DNA of 64,000 nt from positions 17,371 to 81,370 of the forward strand of contig JAPKMW010000043.1 of assembly GCA_026645575.1 (NCBI GenBank), written 5' to 3'. This stretch comes from Caldilineaceae bacterium. GTDB lineage: Bacteria; Chloroflexota; Anaerolineae; Caldilineales; Caldilineaceae. Numbering within the stretch: position 1 is the stretch's first letter; every line of letters begins with the position of its first letter. The notes under the pieces are model-generated. The model had not been told where the DNA came from. It made no database searches and saw only the letters and a list, made by a program, of their open reading frames with translations. Positions 44,001 to 52,819 of this stretch are shown here, piece by piece. A program made the translations under genes and the position numbers.

Positions 44001-45994
44001 GTGGACAGGTTAAAGCGGCGCACTTCACTCCAGCCGCCAAGCGCAACACCTGGTGCGCTTTCAGCGCGTACACGCCACCAGTAGGTGCCAAAGGGCATGG
44101 TGGTGCGGCGCCCCTGCCAGGGCGCATAATTAACAAATTGCGGCTCGGCTTCGTCAACAATGGTGTTAAAATTAGGGTCACTGCTTACTTGTACTCGGTA
44201 ATTGGCTGCGCCTGCCACAGGCAACCACCCTAACAGGGGTGGTGAGGTGACACTTTCAAACGCATCACGCGGATAAATCGGCGTAATGGTTGTCGAGGAA
44301 GGGAATTGCGGCCTTGTCCGATCAATCCGTGTTGTCCAAATTTGATCAACCCCGATCTGTTCCCCGCCTAGTGTGTAGGCCCGTACACGCCAGTAGGAGA
44401 GATTGCCATCCTGTAAATTGATAAAAGGATGCGCCAAAGTTGGCGCCGCTGCCGGGCCAGTGCTTTCAATCTGAAATTGAATGTTTTGAAAAGCCGGATC
44501 GCTGGCAACAGTCAATCCATAATAGGCTGGCGGCGCTCCTGTTGTGAGCAACGGTGCGTAGGTGAGCGCACTATCCCAGACAAAGAGGGGGAAGGCAATA
44601 GTGCGATCACTATGCACGGGCAGATTGACCACATCTGGAGTGTAATAGGGTAGTGGATAGACGAGATTGGGTGAGACAGCTTCATAACCGAAGCGGAAGG
44701 TGTACATGTCACTCCAGGGCGTAAAATTTCCTTGCGCATCAATCCCGCGTACTTGCCAATAATAATCATTGTCTGGGCCGACGGAAGTAGCCGGGTGTGT
44801 AATTGCTGCTGTCGTGGCATTGGCATATTTGCGATCCAGAACGGGCCGACTAAAAGCAGTGTTTGACGCAACGCGCACTTGATAACTTTCGGATCCCGGA
44901 ATGGGCGTCCAGGCAAAGAAGGGCGTAGATTGTCTGATCGAATTTAGCGCTGGCGTCAGGAGCTGAGTTTGGAAATTCCACTTGATGCGAAAGCGGCGCA
45001 CCTCACTCCAAGGGCTGCTTACATTAGCCGAGTCAATCGCTTTGACACGCCAGTAGTAATCCTGGTCATTACTCAATGCTTCTTCCGGTGTATAGTCGGT
45101 GTGGGCCGTTTGGTAGTAGTTTGTTAGGCTAAAGTCTGGCTGGGTGCTAACCTGCAATTCATATTTGGAGGTAGCCTCGACAGCCGTCCAGGTAAAGCGC
45201 GGGACAAAGGCCAAGTCGACATCATGCGCCGGCGCAAGCAAAAGCGGCGTATTACTCCAGGTAAAGGAAAAGGAGCGCACTTCACTGGGGGCGCCAAAAT
45301 TATCACGGTTATCAATCGGGGTTACACGCCAGTAATACAAATTGTTTGGCAACCGTTTGATTGGCGTATGCTGGGCTTTAATCGTTTTGGCTGTATAAAC
45401 CACGTTGGTGAAGGAGGGATCTGTAGCAATCTGAAAACGGTAGAGCGCTGCGCCCGGCAGCGGTTGCCAGAGAAAATCTTCCTTGGTAAAGGTGGCGCGT
45501 TGCGCACCTTCAGGGGGCGACACTAATTCTACAACAAAATTGCCGCCGTCGTTCCAATCCTTGATAAAAGAGCGCACTTCGGAATAAGGTCCCCAGTTTT
45601 TGCCGTCGTACGCACGCACACGCCAGAAATACTCACCATCAGTCACGGCACGATCCAAAGTATGGGTTGTGGCAAAGGTATCTGCTTTGAACAGGATGGT
45701 CGCAAAACCGGCCGATGTGCTGACTTCAAGACCATATTTTTGGGCTGTAGCGAGTGGCTCCCATTCCAACTTGGGAACGCCGAGGGGTGGATAGTTGACC
45801 CCTGTCGTGCGCGCACCATTGGTCGGGGCACGCAGAAGCGGGGCGCCAATCGTCAGATCTTCCGCCGCAGGGCCGGCGACCGGCTTGGCAAAGAGGCTGA
45901 CGGGTTGCAGGAGCAAAGAAAGTAAAACGAGGACGTTTACAGCAACAGACCAGGGCTGTCGCGACAGAAGGGGCTTGTCGCCAAATCGCTTCAT
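41018..45994 (-). CDS. Giant secreted FN3-like repeat protein with two SdrD-B-like domains and LPVIRR tail
   Basis: This 1658-residue protein starts at ATG 45994 after AAGGAGAAA and has a signal peptide ending near AKP (about residue 37). About a dozen fibronectin-III-like domains follow, each with a YRLQI/YELQVS strand and a YYWRV strand (for example WRVKAID, WRVRGIDA, WRVAAID). A non-repeat region near the middle contains GYDLGDLHIMTNRVAL. The C-terminus has two SdrD-B/Cna-B-like domains (about 1330-1640): SVGNYVWIDENNDGRVD and SIGNFVGLDANNDGQID, each with a DGDQNDNG calcium loop. The end is VYLPVIRR. It is probably a surface adhesin or scaffold. It is upstream-adjacent to nothing on its strand except the Tad locus 90 bases away. 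Confidence 0.88.
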   Translation of the reverse strand: MKRFGDKPLLSRQPWSVAVNVLVLLSLLLQPVSLFAKPVAGPAAEDLTIGAPLLRAPTNGARTTGVNYPPLGVPKLEWEPLATAQKYGLEVSTSAGFATILFKADTFATTHTLDRAVTDGEYFWRVRAYDGKNWGPYSEVRSFIKDWNDGGNFVVELVSPPEGAQRATFTKEDFLWQPLPGAALYRFQIATDPSFTNVVYTAKTIKAQHTPIKRLPNNLYYWRVTPIDNRDNFGAPSEVRSFSFTWSNTPLLLAPAHDVDLAFVPRFTWTAVEATSKYELQVSTQPDFSLTNYYQTAHTDYTPEEALSNDQDYYWRVKAIDSANVSSPWSEVRRFRIKWNFQTQLLTPALNSIRQSTPFFAWTPIPGSESYQVRVASNTAFSRPVLDRKYANATTAAITHPATSVGPDNDYYWQVRGIDAQGNFTPWSDMYTFRFGYEAVSPNLVYPLPYYTPDVVNLPVHSDRTIAFPLFVWDSALTYAPLLTTGAPPAYYGLTVASDPAFQNIQFQIESTGPAAAPTLAHPFINLQDGNLSYWRVRAYTLGGEQIGVDQIWTTRIDRTRPQFPSSTTITPIYPRDAFESVTSPPLLGWLPVAGAANYRVQVSSDPNFNTIVDEAEPQFVNYAPWQGRRTTMPFGTYWWRVRAESAPGVALGGWSEVRRFNLSTDIVMGNPNDLVPPSYPLSLLSNQITPPVYMAEMSYIASSATSSQTIPSGYDLGDLHIMTNRVALRSQSYPVASGNLNWIFAFSTDGLLSPTTKYGIYVDADHIANSGAPTDPLGKAIAVDSLYRPDYVLYVTPTVGGSIAPSEILIYSWIPQVQSWDGGKTLASIGGDAWYATDGSRAIQLEIPYSALGATAENFSGSLAVTVFSTTAGDATGMVDVIPPQGVMITRPAFVSNILMPLYPFDTPLSNPVTLYDMPILRWRMPYYDSNDGYQVQIARDAKFTQLVETWDVAESGNVPFYPFVSNNFQSLNAYEDNESFYWRVRLRHEKFNSSQYDHGPWSPTMRFKLDSRLVGNPRLSTGVIANTTPTFEWDRVEGASTYRLQIDDDANFSSPLAVTLSGTSYTPIDPLKDGTYYWRVAIMRSEDVVGRWTPTMSFVKQSLAPIPLAPITLPSSDITVINAQPTFIWTSILTPTDVPRMATPLYRLQIDRDPNFGKPGNFTTAATALTLPDDASLADGTWYWRVAAIDFKGNVGAYSPVQRFYKEYLAPQLLQPSQNSVVSGVTSFEWAAVPGAAYYGIEIDDDLLFNSSLKAETDNTKYTPIAALPAKEYYWRVRIFDNERNPGPFVTGRIQVQTVSLSVGNYVWIDENNDGRVDSGELPVPDGVVVELLSGAGSPLNKTTQTVNGYYRFTGLDIGEYRVRLAAGNFIPGGLLQKYGHSTGANQEGDPNLDGDQNDNGMDSTEPSVDGIVSGKFSLTQNEPLGELPTTSGNPGDDGAGTADLDSNLTVDFGVSPSSKLYSIGNFVGLDANNDGQIDLDSTQKPMPVPDGVVLELLSGDSAALLTAAATESGDGSDAFTVLRTTTTKSGFYLFSGLPAGNYRLRIAPSNFMGNGVLATYGPSTGADQETDPNNNGDQNDNGLDEGTPSVNGIISGVIALGGTGPTNESTTAIGQPGDDGRGTLDANSNLTIDFALIPGKPTAAKETVYLPVIRR

Positions 45995-46083
45995 GAGAAT
46001 ATTTCTCCTTTAATGCTACGCCTCCCCTCTACTCATTGCCCATTTATAACTGGTTATGAGCAGAGCGGGAGATGTCTCTTTAC

Positions 46084-46434
46084 CTATCCGGTCGAAATTT
46101 TTAAATGATCGCCAACACGACTCTGGGTGCGGTTGGCGGTGCCGCTGGGCGCTTCGATAACAAAGGACGCGGTTGTCCGTTTGCGCCCGATCCGCCAGGT
46201 TTTCATGGCGGGATCAATGTCCACAATACAATTATGCTTGTCGATATAAAAGACATCAATGGGCATTCGCATGAAGTGAGTATGCACATTGTCGCACTTG
46301 GTGATCAACAGACCATCCCCCTCCGGCAATTCACGCACGCCCATTAAGCCACGGAATTTGGTCCAGAAGTTATCGGCCACCCGGCCTTGGTTGATTAGTA
46401 CGGTCTGGCGTGTCATATTTTCAACGTGTAACAT
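46084..46434 (-). CDS. DUF192 protein
   Basis: The 116-residue protein, from ATG 46434 with AAGGAAA, has the whole DUF192 signature. It shows FRGLMGVRELPEGDGLLI, CDNVHTHFMRMPIDVFYID and IEAPSGTANRTQSRVGD. No signal peptide is present. Its start overlaps the end of the ATPase gene by a few bases if the longer frame is used, so it belongs to the tad transcript. Function is unproven for the family; the position at the end of a pilus operon suggests a link worth noting only. Confidence 0.88.
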   Translation of the reverse strand: MLHVENMTRQTVLINQGRVADNFWTKFRGLMGVRELPEGDGLLITKCDNVHTHFMRMPIDVFYIDKHNCIVDIDPAMKTWRIGRKRTTASFVIEAPSGTANRTQSRVGDHLKISTG

Positions 46435-46442
46435 AGGTTTCC

Positions 46443-47900
46443 TTACCAAAGATTTTGCGTCATACCAAAGACACTGGGCGGCAGCTTAATGCCGGCATCT
46501 TCAATGCGCTCGTTAAAGCGGGGGCGTAGACCGGTGGGCTTTAACCCGCCAATGATCTTGCCGTTTTCATCCAGCCCGGTCTGCTCAAAGAGAAAGATGT
46601 CCTGCATGACGATCGTTTCGCCTTCCATCCCCAAAATCTCGGACATTTGAATGGTGCGCCGGCTGCCATCGCGCAAACGGGCGACTTGAATGATTACATC
46701 AACCGCCGCGGCGATCTGCTGACGAATGGCGCGCAAGGGGAGGTCAACGCCGGACATCAACACCAGGGTTTCAATACGATTGATGGCATCGCGCGAACTA
46801 TTGGCGTGAATGGTGGTCAAGGAACCGTCATGGCCGGTGTTCATCGCCTGTAACATGTCGAGTGTTTCGCCGCTACGACATTCGCCGACGACAATGCGGT
46901 CAGGGCGCATACGCAAACTGTTGACGACCAGGTCGCGAATGCTGATTTCCCCTTTCCCTTCAATGTTGGCTGGTCGCTTTTCCAGGCGTACCACGTGGGG
47001 TTGCTGAAGTTGCAACTCAGCCGCATCTTCAATGGTCAGCACCCGATCATCTTCGGGAATAAAGCTGGAGAGTACATTGAGCATGGTCGTCTTGCCGGAG
47101 CCGGTGCCGCCACTGACAATAATGTTGAGATGGGCATAGACACAGGCCCGAATTAGTTCACCAAATTCCGGCGGGAAACTGCCAAAGCGAATGAGATCCT
47201 CGACTTTGAGCGGGTCTTTCCGAAATTTACGAATTGTAATGCAAGGCCCAACCAATGAAAGGGGCGGGATGATGGCATTGACGCGCGAACCATCAGGCAA
47301 GCGAGCATCGACCATCGGCGACGATTCATCAATACGGCGGCCCAAGGGGGCGACAATGCGTTCAATCACCTGCTGGACATGTTCGTTATCCAGAAATTTG
47401 ACATCCGACAGTTGTAGCTTGCCTTTATGTTCAATATAGATTTGGTCCGGGCCATTGACCATGACTTCGCTAATGTCGTCACGGTCGAGCAATGGCTGAA
47501 TGGGACCATAGCCCACAACATCGGCAATAATCATATCCAACATGCGCGTGCGATCGATCCGGCTGATAACAATATTGGCATCGTTGAGCGCTTTGCTATA
47601 GACCGGTTCGACCAGTTCGCGTAATTTGGCGGGCGCCATACTGGACGCTACATAATTTTCTTCCACCAAAAAGCGTTGTACCTCTTCGCGCAATTTACGA
47701 AAATCGGCTTTCAACTCGTTGGGCAACGTATAGATGCCTAACTCTTGCAGAATGTTAGTGCTGCCCCCTTTGGCGGCGCCATTGGTGGCCGGCGCCTCGG
47801 CCTTTTTAGGCGGGTTGGCTTTGGCGTTGGCTGTCGCTTCGGCGACTGGCGCTTCGGCGACGGCAGCCGGTTTGTTGGTACGGGTGCGAAAAAGTGCCAT
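46443..47900 (-). CDS. tadA: Tad pilus secretion ATPase (TadA/CpaF)
   Basis: ATG 47900 follows GAGGAG and gives 485 residues. It powers assembly of Flp pili on the inner face of the membrane. An Ala/Pro/Lys-rich N-terminal leader (about 1-50) precedes the conserved region. Walker A is SGGTGSGKTT (about 263-272), the Asp box is VLTIEDAAEL, Walker B is RIVVGECRSGE (335-345), and the His box is GSLTTIHANS (359-368). The gene lies after tadC and a TPR/propeller gene, whereas in many tad loci it precedes tadB. All functional residues appear intact. Confidence 0.95.
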   Translation of the reverse strand: MALFRTRTNKPAAVAEAPVAEATANAKANPPKKAEAPATNGAAKGGSTNILQELGIYTLPNELKADFRKLREEVQRFLVEENYVASSMAPAKLRELVEPVYSKALNDANIVISRIDRTRMLDMIIADVVGYGPIQPLLDRDDISEVMVNGPDQIYIEHKGKLQLSDVKFLDNEHVQQVIERIVAPLGRRIDESSPMVDARLPDGSRVNAIIPPLSLVGPCITIRKFRKDPLKVEDLIRFGSFPPEFGELIRACVYAHLNIIVSGGTGSGKTTMLNVLSSFIPEDDRVLTIEDAAELQLQQPHVVRLEKRPANIEGKGEISIRDLVVNSLRMRPDRIVVGECRSGETLDMLQAMNTGHDGSLTTIHANSSRDAINRIETLVLMSGVDLPLRAIRQQIAAAVDVIIQVARLRDGSRRTIQMSEILGMEGETIVMQDIFLFEQTGLDENGKIIGGLKPTGLRPRFNERIEDAGIKLPPSVFGMTQNLW

Positions 47901-47922
47901 GATTGCTCCTCTATCGATTAGA

Positions 47923-49842
47923 TTAACGAATCCAGGTCGGTTCCCATTCATCAGCGCTATTACTGCTGATGTTGACTTGATTGCTCCCATCACTGTTCAT
48001 AACCCAGATCTGACGGTTGCCGCTACGGTTGGAATAGAAGACGATCTGCTTCCCATCAGGGGAGAAGGAGGGGTGCTTATCCCACGGCCAATCGTTATAG
48101 GTGAGCTGGCGCTGGTTGCCGCCATCCTGGTTCATGAGCCAGATTTCATCATTGCCCGTATGATTGGAGACAAAGGCAATTGACTGTCCATCCGGCGACC
48201 AGACTGGGTCATACTCGGTGCCGGGGTAGTCGGTCAACATGATGTCGCGATCCCAGGTCGAGGGTAAATCGGAACGCACCTTGAAAATGTTGGTACTGGC
48301 CTGGTCGGAAACATGCTTCACATAGACAAAGACGATGCCATCGGGCGACCACTGCTGCTGCTGGTAGGCTTGGGTCACGTTGTAGATCACTTCGGGCGGC
48401 GCCAGTTGCGCCTCGCTGCCATCGGCGCGCATGATATAGGTGGCCTCACCCCCATCACGGTTGGAGCGGAAGGCGATCCAGCCGCGGTACTGTTCCTGCC
48501 AACTAACAACCGGGGTTGGTTCGACGACAACGGGCGCCGGGGCGCCACCGCCCCCACTCGCCACTGGCGCTGGGACAGGGGTCGGTGGAACCAGCAGTTG
48601 GTTCAATTCGGCTACCCGCTTGGCCGCAATACCGTTGCTGTCAAGGCCGAGATCAACGGCCCGTTGGTAGGCGACCAGCGCCTTGTCCAAATCTTCGGTT
48701 TGTACATACCGATCGGCGACACCGATATAGGCACGGTAGAGCAATTCAGCGACATAGCCGCCAAAGTAGTCTGGACGTTGTTCAAAGAGCGGGAAGAGAT
48801 AGTTCGCGCCCTGCTCATATTCATTCTGATTCACCAACCGTTCACCAAGAAGGTAGGTTTCGAGCAACTTCTTCTCTGCTGCCAAGGTGGCATCTTGCAG
48901 ATCCATCTGGGTCGCTTTTTCAAAGAATTCTTTCACCTGCTTCGGCGCCGTACTGTCACTAGGGCGCACCGTGACGATCTGCTGACCGGCTTTGAAATAG
49001 GCAGTTGCCAGATGTTGCTGGGTGGTCGCCGCTTCATAGTCACCATCCAAGCGACGCAGCTCTTCATATTGGCTGATCGCGCTCAACCAGAGCGCATTGC
49101 CAAAGGCAAATTCGGCATCGGCGAAGAGTTGTGGCGCTCCCATGTTTACCTTAACTTCTTCGATCTGATCGGCGACATCGCGGTAGCCGGGCGCTTCTTT
49201 TTGTAAGGCCAGCAGCAAGGTCATGGCTTCTTTGTAATTGCCTGCGGCAATCCGATCCAGCGCCAGTTGATAATCGTTTGCCAGTTTCATCTGACGCTCG
49301 GTTTCGTTCTGACCTTTGAGTGCTTCCGGATGTTCCGGTGCTTCTGCCAATACGGCGCCAAAGAGATCGAGCGCTTCGCGATATTGGGCCGCCGCCAGCG
49401 CCGACTGGGCTTGTTCCAAAACCGCTTGTTGCTGGTCAGAGAGGGCGTTGACCCGCTGAATGCGACCGTAATAGATCACCCCCACGATTAGGAGCGCCCC
49501 TAATACGAGGATCGGCACGGCGGTCAGCAGTGGGCGAATGGGCAGCGTGAAGCCTTGCAACCCTTTCACTTTGTCGCTCCAGTTGCTCTCCAGATTGGAG
49601 CGGAAGGTCGCCTCTTGCAATAAATCGTTGATTTCAGTGGCATTCGGGTAGCGCTCCTGCAATGCCCGCAGCGTGGGCACCACGCGTTCCCACTGCCCTT
49701 GTTGCATATCCCGGAGGGCTTCCAGGTAATCGCGATCCTGGGTAAAGTGACCACCAGCCGTTTTGACATCAGCCGGTTGGGTGGCCAGCGCCAGTTCTTC
49801 GTTCTGTGTCTCTGTGAGTTGCGATTGCTCCGTATGTTGCAT
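47923..49842 (-). CDS. Membrane-anchored TPR and TolB-like beta-propeller protein in the tad locus
   Basis: The 639-residue protein has a cytoplasmic N-terminus of about 100 residues with a DYLEALRDMQQGQW repeat, one membrane helix (about 103-125), a TPR-rich external part (about 135-420), a Pro/Gly linker, then a PD40 half-propeller. The propeller units read IAFRSNRDGG, IAFVSNHTGNDEIWLMN and IVFYSNRSGNRQIWVMN, as in TolB. ATG 49842 follows GGGGAG. It lies between tadC and tadA, so a role as an external scaffold, sensor or stabiliser of the pilus machine is inferred. TolB-type periplasmic function is unlikely since no Tol genes or outer-membrane proteins are seen. Confidence 0.82.
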   Translation of the reverse strand: MQHTEQSQLTETQNEELALATQPADVKTAGGHFTQDRDYLEALRDMQQGQWERVVPTLRALQERYPNATEINDLLQEATFRSNLESNWSDKVKGLQGFTLPIRPLLTAVPILVLGALLIVGVIYYGRIQRVNALSDQQQAVLEQAQSALAAAQYREALDLFGAVLAEAPEHPEALKGQNETERQMKLANDYQLALDRIAAGNYKEAMTLLLALQKEAPGYRDVADQIEEVKVNMGAPQLFADAEFAFGNALWLSAISQYEELRRLDGDYEAATTQQHLATAYFKAGQQIVTVRPSDSTAPKQVKEFFEKATQMDLQDATLAAEKKLLETYLLGERLVNQNEYEQGANYLFPLFEQRPDYFGGYVAELLYRAYIGVADRYVQTEDLDKALVAYQRAVDLGLDSNGIAAKRVAELNQLLVPPTPVPAPVASGGGGAPAPVVVEPTPVVSWQEQYRGWIAFRSNRDGGEATYIMRADGSEAQLAPPEVIYNVTQAYQQQQWSPDGIVFVYVKHVSDQASTNIFKVRSDLPSTWDRDIMLTDYPGTEYDPVWSPDGQSIAFVSNHTGNDEIWLMNQDGGNQRQLTYNDWPWDKHPSFSPDGKQIVFYSNRSGNRQIWVMNSDGSNQVNISSNSADEWEPTWIR

Positions 49843-50068
49843 GTGACTACTCCCCTATTGGTCGATGCCCAAAAACAGCGTTGTCTATTTAAGGAAACTT
49901 ACGTTCTTGTGATAAATAGATTCCGGTAGCCCGGATCTATTGTTTCATGATCAATTCCTTAGTTTTGTTTACGAAACCGAAAACAAAGCTGCCTATACTC
50001 TAATACTGCTTGGTCGATTTTTCCGTTACAGTTTTCTGTCAATGGCAGCGCTGCTGCACAACCGGCAG

Positions 50069-50101
50069 AAAAAAAACCGAAGCCTGCCAGTGGCTTCGGT
50101 G
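50069..50101 (-). terminator. Rho-independent terminator after tadC
   Basis: On the minus strand the stem ACCGAAGCC/GGCTTCGGT is followed by a run of eight T. It lies about 30 bases after the tadC stop, and so separates the tadZ-tadV-tadB-tadC group from the TPR/propeller-tadA-DUF192 group. Confidence 0.9.
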
Positions 50102-50129
50102 GGGGTTTGAGCCAAGGGAGGCAAGAGGG

Positions 50130-51047
50130 TTAGAACGCGTTCATCACTTTGGGGATGGCCGGCCCCAAGATGACGGCAAACATGGCCGGAAAGATAAAGA
50201 AGACCATGGGAAACATCATCTTCAAGGGCGCCTTCGCCGCCGATTCCTCGGCGCGTTGACGCCGCCGGAGGCGCATCTGTTCGGCTTGCGTGTGCAAAAC
50301 ATCCCGAATGGCAATCCCCAAGCGATCCGCTTGGATCAATACGGCGACAAAGCTGGCAACATCCGGCACCCCGGTGCGTTCGACCAAATTATGCAAGGCG
50401 TCTGTACGGGAAACGCCGACCCGTAATTCCCGAATGACTTGCCGAAATTCATGCGCCAACTCAGTCTCCCATTGAAAGCCCACCTTTTGAATCGCCGCTT
50501 CAAAGCCCAAGCCCGCATCAACACAAATGGACATCATGTCCAACGAATCTGGAAGGAGGCGGGTGATCAACTTTTGCCGCGCTGAAACTTTCATCTTTAG
50601 CCAGAAATTGGGCAGATAGAGGCCCACTGCAAAGCCGGCCACAGTAATGAGCAACACTGTGGACAAGGGATAGCTGGCGACAAAATAGAAGTAAGCCAAT
50701 AGCCCGCTCCCGATCCCGGCCAGCACACGCAACCCCATGAAATCAGTAACCGAAAGTTTGTCAAGCATGCCGGCACGCATCAATTCTTGTTGCAATTGCG
50801 CCAGGTTTTTACTGGGCGTCAACATCCGCCCCAAGCTGTGGAAGCGCCGCAGGAGGGGCTTCCAGATGCGATCACCAGAAGAGCGGGTCATTTCCAATTC
50901 CCGCAAACCGACGGGGCGCATGGCCATATTGCTCATAGCCGCTGTGACTTCTGCTCGTTTGCGATTGCGTTGGGTGTAAATCCCCGCCATCAACATAAAG
51001 ATACTTACCGCCACTGTCAACGCAGCGAATAGACTATTGTCTGTCAT
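50130..51047 (-). CDS. tadC: Tad pilus inner-membrane platform protein TadC
   Basis: The 305-residue protein (start ATG 51047, 7 bases after AAGGAGA; the ATG one codon earlier is possible) is a T2SF-domain platform protein. It shows membrane helices near the start, at about 100-145, and at the C-terminus. The T2SF motif LPDSLDMMSICVDAGLGFEA followed by ELRVGVSRTDAL is clear. It would bind the TadA ATPase with TadB. It is the last gene before a strong terminator. Confidence 0.92.
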   Translation of the reverse strand: MTDNSLFAALTVAVSIFMLMAGIYTQRNRKRAEVTAAMSNMAMRPVGLRELEMTRSSGDRIWKPLLRRFHSLGRMLTPSKNLAQLQQELMRAGMLDKLSVTDFMGLRVLAGIGSGLLAYFYFVASYPLSTVLLITVAGFAVGLYLPNFWLKMKVSARQKLITRLLPDSLDMMSICVDAGLGFEAAIQKVGFQWETELAHEFRQVIRELRVGVSRTDALHNLVERTGVPDVASFVAVLIQADRLGIAIRDVLHTQAEQMRLRRRQRAEESAAKAPLKMMFPMVFFIFPAMFAVILGPAIPKVMNAF

Positions 51048-51155
51048 CATCGTTCTCCTTAAGCCCTTACTTATATACTCAACGGCGCCATAAAGTAGCA
51101 CTTTTTCAGGTGTAAATAGGCTACTTTATGTGCTGCCGTGCAGTATATATCGTTC

Positions 51156-52097
51156 CTAATAATCAATCTTCATTGCCCACTGCATACCAAAATTCCCCAT
51201 AATGACCATCAGAATGGCGCTGGCCGGAATCAAGAGCGGCCAGCCGGGTTGGAAAATTCCCATCATGTAGTCGGGGTTGATCATCATTAAAAAGGTGCCG
51301 GTCGCAAAGGGCAAGCCGGTTAAGAGCCACCCGGTGGCGCGCTGTTGCGAAGTCATGACCCGAATCTGCCCTTTAATCTTGATCCGCTCCCGAATTGTGC
51401 CGGAAATCGATTCCAGCACATCCGCCAAACTGCCGCCGACTTCATTTTGTACGTGGATTGAGGTGACAATAAGGGAAAGATCTTCGTCATTCAGCCGATC
51501 CACCATATGATCCAGCGCGCTGGTAATGCCAAAACCGAGCGAAACTTCCTTAATGACCCGATTAAATTCGCTGCTGATTGGATTGGGCATCTCATCCTTC
51601 ACCACGTTACAGGCATGGAGCAACCCATACCCGGCACGCAATGAACCCACCAACAGGTTCAACATATCAGGCAATTGGGCAGCAAAATCACGCGAGCGTT
51701 TCGCCTGGTAGTGCTTCAGGTACATGCCAGGCGCCACCCAGCCAAGGATGCACAGGAGCAGACCGCCCGCCAGATAGCCGGAGATCACCCACCCCAGCAA
51801 GAGCAAAGTGATCACGAGTCCAAAGCGAATCATGAGAAACTCGCCGGCGCTGATCTTAATATCAGCCGCCGCCAGTTGTCGCTCCAAGCGGGCGGCCATG
51901 GACAAGCGCCCCAGCTTGGCATTGACCTGGTCAGAAATGATATTGCGCCGTCGCAATTCAATATCATCATTGCCAAAGGCGGCGGTTAAGCGACGTTCTA
52001 CATCACTGGCACTGCGAAGCCAACGATGGATGGCAGCGAAAATGAAGAGAACGGCAATGGTGGTGAAGAGTGGCACCAGTAAAATTAGTAGGTTCAT
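51156..52097 (-). CDS. tadB: Tad pilus inner-membrane platform protein TadB
   Basis: The 313-residue protein has an N-terminal membrane helix, two more at about 90-135, a T2SF domain with QLPDMLNLLVGSLRAGYGLL and EVSLGFGITSALDHM, and two C-terminal helices. GGSLADVLE is also typical. The start ATG 52097 overlaps the stop of the prepilin peptidase gene by four bases and its ribosome site GGAG lies within that gene, so translation is probably coupled. Confidence 0.93.
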   Translation of the reverse strand: MNLLILLVPLFTTIAVLFIFAAIHRWLRSASDVERRLTAAFGNDDIELRRRNIISDQVNAKLGRLSMAARLERQLAAADIKISAGEFLMIRFGLVITLLLLGWVISGYLAGGLLLCILGWVAPGMYLKHYQAKRSRDFAAQLPDMLNLLVGSLRAGYGLLHACNVVKDEMPNPISSEFNRVIKEVSLGFGITSALDHMVDRLNDEDLSLIVTSIHVQNEVGGSLADVLESISGTIRERIKIKGQIRVMTSQQRATGWLLTGLPFATGTFLMMINPDYMMGIFQPGWPLLIPASAILMVIMGNFGMQWAMKIDY

Positions 52098-52819
52098 AGA
52101 CGCTCCAGATAGGTATGTAACAACCGGATTCCATCAAATAGCACAACCCAGACCCCGACCACCAGATAGGGTGCATAGGCCATCGTTTGACCACGCCAGG
52201 GTCGCCGGCGGAGATAATTTTTCAGCAAGATGACGGCGCCGGCCAGGCCACCAACCAAAATCGCAATAAAGAGCGCGGCGGCCACATTCGACAACCCGGT
52301 CGTCAGACCAATGAGGCCGGCCAACTTGACATCGCCCATACCCATGCCGCCGGGAGAGAGCAGGGCCAGAATCAAAAAGAGACCGAAGCCGGTGGCTGCC
52401 CCCAACAGGATGGCGGTCATAGTCACTTCGCCAAGCAGCAGATTGGCCACCAAAAAGAGCGGCGCGGCCACCAGTAACATGCGGTTCAGGACAAGCCGGT
52501 GTTCCAAATCGATCACGGCAATTGCTAGAAAGAACCACGCTTCAACGGCGATGAGCAGCGCTTTGGGCGTCCAGCCTAGCCGCAGATAGGCGAACCACCC
52601 CAGCGCCAGCGCCAACAGCCAAACCAGGAGATAACGCCGTGGCGGTGGATGACCGACCGTTGTTGCCGATAGATCCCGGCTGAGGAATAACCCCAGGCGT
52701 TGGAAGGGCCAGGCCCATGTTTCACGAAACGCGCGCCGGGCCGGAATCGTGTCGGCCAGGACATTGACCACCCAGCCGGCTACAAGCCCCAGGAGAATTG
52801 TGCCAAATACCGTCATCAT
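52094..52819 (-). CDS. tadV: Prepilin peptidase (A24 family, TadV/CpaA-like)
   Basis: The 241-residue membrane enzyme cuts the leader from Flp pilins at the membrane face. Both catalytic Asp residues are visible: Asp104 in VIDLEHR and Asp163 in GMGMGDVK. An N-terminal segment VLADTIPARR looks like a remnant of the PilD methyltransferase-type N-domain without its zinc cysteines, so it lies between the short TadV/CpaA and the long PilD types. It overlaps tadZ and tadB by four bases on either side. Confidence 0.93.
   Translation of the reverse strand: MMTVFGTILLGLVAGWVVNVLADTIPARRAFRETWAWPFQRLGLFLSRDLSATTVGHPPPRRYLLVWLLALALGWFAYLRLGWTPKALLIAVEAWFFLAIAVIDLEHRLVLNRMLLVAAPLFLVANLLLGEVTMTAILLGAATGFGLFLILALLSPGGMGMGDVKLAGLIGLTTGLSNVAAALFIAILVGGLAGAVILLKNYLRRRPWRGQTMAYAPYLVVGVWVVLFDGIRLLHTYLERL

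Noticed and set aside
47923..49842. Assignment of the propeller protein as TolB
   Set aside because: It has an internal membrane helix and TPRs, no signal peptide, and no Tol-Pal genes nearby.
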